Source of the DNA: an uncultured Bacteroides sp.
GTDB lineage: Bacteria > Bacteroidota > Bacteroidia > Bacteroidales > Bacteroidaceae
Length of the DNA stretch: 64,000 nucleotides
NCBI RefSeq assembly: GCF_959029255.1
Contig: NZ_CAUFUE010000017.1
Coordinates: forward strand, 47,779 to 111,778
Direction: 5' to 3'
Below are positions 61,377 to 64,000 of this stretch, piece by piece. Numbering within the stretch: the first letter of the stretch is position 1; every line of letters starts with the position of its first letter. Made by a program: the position numbers and the translations under genes. The notes under the pieces were generated by a model. It was not told the origin of the DNA and did no database searches. It worked only from the letters and a program-made list of their open reading frames with translations.

Positions 61377-61766
61377 TTAATATTTCCTCTGTAGTATTTC
61401 CGACCAGATAATCGCCCGGCGCGCTTCTTCCGCAGAACGAATGCCGAATTCGGAAGTTTCGTCCGTCCCCTCTGCTTCGGGTGCCGGAGGGGAAATCTTT
61501 TGTTTAGGGATAGTACCGGTATTGGTGGGGCGTGGGGATATTTTCTCGGTCTTTTTCACGATGATAATTTCTTCCGGCTCAGGACCTTTGGGAATAAATC
61601 CACCGTAAGTTTCGTCCTCCCAATTTTCGGGGAGCCTGTCTTCCGCGTCGGGTATGGGCATGGCAGACCTTTCGTCGGCGTTTTTCTTCGCTTCTTTTTT
61701 TGCTTGTCTGACAATACCGAAAACGATGATGCCGATAACCAATAGAAATTTAAAGATGTCTTCCAT
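61377..61766 (-). CDS. Small single-span membrane protein of unknown function
   Basis: 129 residues from ATG 61766. One N-terminal membrane helix (MEDIFKFLLVIGIIVFGIVR) is followed by a basic run KKEAKKNADE, then a Pro/Glu/Lys-rich disordered tail with PENWEDETYGGFIPKGPEPE and a C-terminal helix SAEEARRAIIWSEILQRKY. I do not recognise a family. The start is set by an exact -7 box at 61788-61795 just upstream; a frame to 61790 would overlap that box. It precedes the CoA-transferase gene on the same strand with an 80-base gap. Confidence 0.65.
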   Translation of the reverse strand: MEDIFKFLLVIGIIVFGIVRQAKKEAKKNADERSAMPIPDAEDRLPENWEDETYGGFIPKGPEPEEIIIVKKTEKISPRPTNTGTIPKQKISPPAPEAEGTDETSEFGIRSAEEARRAIIWSEILQRKY

Positions 61767-61787
61767 AACCTTACTATTTTTCACCGC

Positions 61788-61795
61788 CAAAGGTA
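61788..61795 (-). promoter_or_regulatory. -7 promoter box for the small membrane protein
   Basis: TACCTTTG on the minus strand, an exact match, about 20 bases before the start. Confidence 0.55.
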
Positions 61796-61836
61796 ATTAT
61801 TTAATCTGATTGTAACCAACAAATTGGCATTAAAAA

Positions 61837-61867
61837 AGGGCAGCTTCACAGCTCCCCTAATTTTTTT
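61837..61867. terminator. Orphan hairpin with T-runs in a divergent intergenic region
   Basis: aggg-c-agct, loop tcac, agct-c-ccct: eight pairs with one C-C mismatch, followed by a run of seven T on the plus side and A's before it. It sits between divergent genes, where no obvious upstream transcript needs to stop, so an unannotated small RNA or a leader attenuator is possible. Confidence 0.55.
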
Positions 61868-61883
61868 AACCTAAACCTTAACT

Positions 61884-61949
61884 ATGAAAAAATCTAATGT
61901 TTCTTTCATTCCACAAATTTGTGAATTTCTTTTAATAACGCCAAATTAA
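61884..61949 (+). CDS. Possible 21-residue small protein upstream of miaB
   Basis: ATG to TAA reads MKKSNVSFIPQICEFLLITP plus Asn, preceded by taacctaaaccttaact. It lies immediately after the orphan hairpin and before the miaB promoter at 62059. It has no recognisable family, and coding potential is uncertain. Confidence 0.25.
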   Translation: MKKSNVSFIPQICEFLLITPN

Positions 61950-62058
61950 CACTCGAGAAATGTTTAGTTGGTTAACATTAATTAGTATAAGGCTTCCAAA
62001 TTGAGGCATTTATGCGTTATTTTTCTCCTAATTCATAAGTTTTTTTAGGGTGAAGGAG

Positions 62059-62066
62059 TATCTTTG
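62059..62066 (+). promoter_or_regulatory. -7 promoter box for miaB
   Basis: TATCTTTG, an exact match, 26 bases before the ATG at 62093. Confidence 0.6.
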
Positions 62067-62092
62067 CAGACGAATTTAAAATATAGAGAATA

Positions 62093-63469
62093 ATGGAAAA
62101 AGTAACGGGAGCAGACTTTAAATCTGCAACTGCCGATGACAACAAGAAGTTGTTTATCGAAACCTACGGCTGCCAGATGAATGTGGCGGACAGTGAAGTA
62201 ATTGCCTCTGTGATGCAGATGGCGGGATATTCCGTAGCGGAAACACTGGAAGAAGCGGATGCGGTGTTTATGAATACCTGCTCCATCCGCGACAATGCCG
62301 AACAAAAAATACTGAATCGTTTGGAATTCTTCCATTCGCTCAAGAAGAAGAAACGTAATCTGATTGTCGGTGTATTGGGGTGTATGGCAGAGCGTGTCAA
62401 GGATGATTTAATCACCAATCATCATGTCGACCTGGTAGTGGGGCCGGATGCTTATCTCACTCTGCCCGATTTGATTGCGGCTGTAGAAGCGGGTGAAAAA
62501 GCCATCAATGTGGAGCTTTCCACCACAGAAACCTATCGTGACGTTATCCCTTCGCGCATCTGCGGCAACCACATTTCCGGTTTTGTGTCCATTATGCGTG
62601 GATGTAACAATTTCTGTACCTATTGCATCGTCCCTTATACCCGTGGGCGGGAGCGTAGCCGTGACGTGGACAGCATCTTGAATGAAGTGGCCGACCTGGT
62701 GGCTAAGGGTTATAAAGAAGTCACCCTTTTGGGGCAGAATGTCAATTCTTACCGTTTCGAGAAGGCGGATGGCGAAGTGATTACCTTCCCCATGCTGCTG
62801 CGCACCGTAGCCCTGTCTGCTCCGGGCGTCCGTATCCGTTTCACAACTTCCCATCCCAAAGACATGAGTGACGAAACCCTGCAAGTCATTGCCGAAGTCC
62901 CTAATGTATGCCGGCATATCCACCTGCCCGTGCAGAGCGGAAGTAGCCGCATCCTGAAGTTGATGAACCGCAAGTACACTCGTGAATGGTACTTGGAGCG
63001 TGTTGCCGCCATTCGCCGATTCATTCCCGATTGCGGGCTTTCTACAGATATATTTTCCGGTTTCCACTCCGAGACCGAAGAGGACCATCAGCTTTCTCTC
63101 TCCCTGATGGAAGCATGTGGTTATGATGCCGCTTTCATGTTCAAGTATTCAGAGCGCCCCGGTACGTATGCTTCCAAGCACCTGCCCGATGATGTTCCCG
63201 AAGAGGTGAAAATCCGCCGTCTGAATGAAATCATTGCTTTGCAGAACCGTCTTTCCGCCGAAGCGAATGCCCGTTGCGTAGGCAAGACATACGAAGTATT
63301 GGTAGAGGGCGTTTCCAAGCGTAGCCGCGACCAGCTTTTCGGGCGTACCGAACAGAACCGTGTGGTAGTCTTCGACAGAGGTACGCACCGTGTAGGCGAT
63401 TTCGTACAGGTAAAGGTTACGGAGTCCAGTTCGGCAACGTTGAAGGGGGAAGAAGTTTTCGGGGAATAA
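62093..63469 (+). CDS. miaB: tRNA-2-methylthio-N6-dimethylallyladenosine synthase
   Basis: 458 residues. Radical SAM methylthiotransferase that converts i6A37 to ms2i6A37 in tRNAs reading U-starting codons. The N-terminal UPF0004 domain has three cluster cysteines: ETYGCQMNVADSE, FMNTCSIRDNAEQK and LGCMAERVKDD. The radical SAM cluster is MRGCNNFCTYCIVPYTRGRE (CX3CX2C). RERSRDVDSI and HLPVQSGSSRILKLMNR follow, then a C-terminal TRAM domain (about 395-458). The order matches MiaB rather than RimO. It has its own promoter and no operon partner. Confidence 0.95.
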   Translation: MEKVTGADFKSATADDNKKLFIETYGCQMNVADSEVIASVMQMAGYSVAETLEEADAVFMNTCSIRDNAEQKILNRLEFFHSLKKKKRNLIVGVLGCMAERVKDDLITNHHVDLVVGPDAYLTLPDLIAAVEAGEKAINVELSTTETYRDVIPSRICGNHISGFVSIMRGCNNFCTYCIVPYTRGRERSRDVDSILNEVADLVAKGYKEVTLLGQNVNSYRFEKADGEVITFPMLLRTVALSAPGVRIRFTTSHPKDMSDETLQVIAEVPNVCRHIHLPVQSGSSRILKLMNRKYTREWYLERVAAIRRFIPDCGLSTDIFSGFHSETEEDHQLSLSLMEACGYDAAFMFKYSERPGTYASKHLPDDVPEEVKIRRLNEIIALQNRLSAEANARCVGKTYEVLVEGVSKRSRDQLFGRTEQNRVVVFDRGTHRVGDFVQVKVTESSSATLKGEEVFGE

Positions 63470-63544
63470 TAAATCCGCATAGGCTGATTTTTTAATCATT
63501 ACCTACTTCCCGCCGTAGTTTCTGCTATAAAAAGGGAGATTTGC

Positions 63545-63575
63545 TTGCATTTGTTATAAATGTGTTATACATTTG
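63545..63575 (+). promoter_or_regulatory. -33/-7 promoter for the antitoxin-toxin pair
   Basis: TTG at 63545-63547 and TACATTTG at 63568-63575 (exact -7 match), 20 bases apart. The in-frame ATG at 63560 is upstream of the -7 box, so the ATG at 63599 is preferred. Confidence 0.6.
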
Positions 63576-63598
63576 TACTACAATTAATAACAGCCAAT

Positions 63599-63850
63599 AT
63601 GAAAAATGCCGTATTATCTCCCAAAAAGCAGACTGCATTCCGTTTGAATGAAGATTTGCTTGAACGTTTGAAAGTGGAAGCTCGCAGAGAGAACCGCAGT
63701 CTGAACAATTATGTAGAAAGCGTGCTGATGGATGTGGTTTCTAAAACTCCCAATCAAACAACATTGGAGGCTATGAAAGATGCCAAAGAGAATAAGGATT
63801 TGGAAATCTTGAATGTACATGATTTCGAGAAGTTTGTAGCTTCCTTGTAA
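63599..63850 (+). CDS. Antitoxin of RelB/RHH type
   Basis: 83 residues from ATG 63599. The N-terminal ribbon-helix-helix pattern reads QTAFRLNEDLLERLKVEARR, then ENRSLNNYVESVLMDVV, with the usual strand plus two helices for DNA binding. The C-terminal tail with LEILNVHDFEKFVASL is the type used to wrap a toxin. The next gene starts two bases after its stop. It probably represses its own promoter at 63545-63575. Confidence 0.8.
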   Translation: MKNAVLSPKKQTAFRLNEDLLERLKVEARRENRSLNNYVESVLMDVVSKTPNQTTLEAMKDAKENKDLEILNVHDFEKFVASL

Positions 63851-63852
63851 GA

Positions 63853-64000
63853 ATGAAAGAAGTAAAAACAACCAAACAATTCAGGAAAGATTTGAAGCGG
63901 ATACAGAATAATCCGAAAAAAATTGCAAACCTGAAAAAGGTTATCTTATTATTAAGTCAAACCGGAACTTTACCTGAAGAATATAACCCTCATAACCTCA
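63853..64000 (+). CDS. YafQ/RelE-family toxin, N-terminal part cut by window edge
   Basis: Open from ATG 63853 to the window end, 49 codons: MKEVKTTKQFRKDLKRIQNN, KKVILLLSQTGTLPEEYNPH. This matches the N-terminal half of YafQ-type mRNA interferases (TKQFKKDLKR, then LP-x-x-Y-x-x-H). The catalytic His/Asp residues in the C-terminal half lie outside the window. It pairs with the RHH antitoxin. Confidence 0.75.
   Translation, partial: MKEVKTTKQFRKDLKRIQNNPKKIANLKKVILLLSQTGTLPEEYNPHNL

Noticed and set aside
1..64000. tRNA, rRNA, CRISPR array or transposase
   Set aside because: No cloverleaf-like TTCGA arms with matching acceptor stems, no regular repeat-spacer pattern and no transposase motif were found by eye.

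Overview
The window reads as chromosomal DNA of a gut Bacteroides (order Bacteroidales). The evidence is the TAnnTTTG-type -7 promoter boxes ahead of many genes, a SusC/SusD pair with an ECF sigma/FecR anti-sigma pair, a FimA/Mfa-type lipoprotein pilus operon, many lipoproteins with a short lipobox, and families largely confined to Bacteroidetes (DUF4270, DUF4294, DUF4907, DUF3575, DUF3868, DUF4832/DUF4874). I saw no rRNA, tRNA, CRISPR array, transposase or prophage block. The assignment rests on recognised protein families and motifs; no database search was run.

Layout. 1-3796: the end of a glycan-degradation locus (sialate O-acetylesterase tail, a secreted sialidase-like propeller protein, a VCBS/FG-GAP propeller protein). 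3863-13879: housekeeping genes (EamA exporter, leuS with an odd AT-rich insert, YitT-type membrane protein, rdgB, nadA, a SpoU-family RNA methyltransferase, a Gp37/Gp68-like CX6CX2C protein, DUF4294). 13996-24390: an outer-membrane barrel with a helix-hairpin-helix head, a radical SAM protein, a two-lobed aspartic protease with PDZ next to a membrane-anchored nuclease, a SulP transporter, rubrerythrin, and a tight four-gene operon (TM2, DUF2752, DUF4870-like, M48 protease). 24482-37441: a nine-gene minus-strand pilus operon (DUF3575, DUF3868/OmpA, a FimB/Mfa2-like anchor, six fimbrillin-like lipoproteins), divergent from a membrane-bound TPR/HTH regulator at 37697. 39607-50257: nadB, a small PH-like protein, then an ECF sigma, FecR, SusC, SusD and DUF4874/DUF4832 nutrient-uptake locus. 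50393-59717: a LytTR regulator with a degenerate receiver, envelope genes (DUF4270, FadL-like barrel, kelch lipoprotein, DUF4907), lpdA, DUF2007 and PBP4. 59800-64000: a CoA-transferase, a small membrane protein, miaB, and an RHH antitoxin with a YafQ-like toxin cut by the window edge.

How the genes work together. The pilus operon carries the expected parts of a type V pilus: periplasmic/outer-membrane accessory proteins, one anchor-like subunit without a processing arginine, and six subunits with a lipid cysteine near residue 18-23 followed by a Thr-Arg site at residues 46-62. Two large subunits carry GLUG-like Cys/Gly repeats and could be tip adhesins. The sigma/anti-sigma/SusCD block has the form of a trans-envelope signalling uptake system, with an STN domain on SusC to contact FecR.

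Intergenic DNA is rich in inverted repeats: a five-copy 22-bp array near 5000, a palindrome group near 22100, a perfect 30-bp inverted repeat at 24402-24472, and short-word repeats at 19199-19439. The points most worth a second look are the leuS insert, the receiver that has lost its phosphorylation residues, the TR-motif pilus operon with its divergent regulator, and the 22-bp array.
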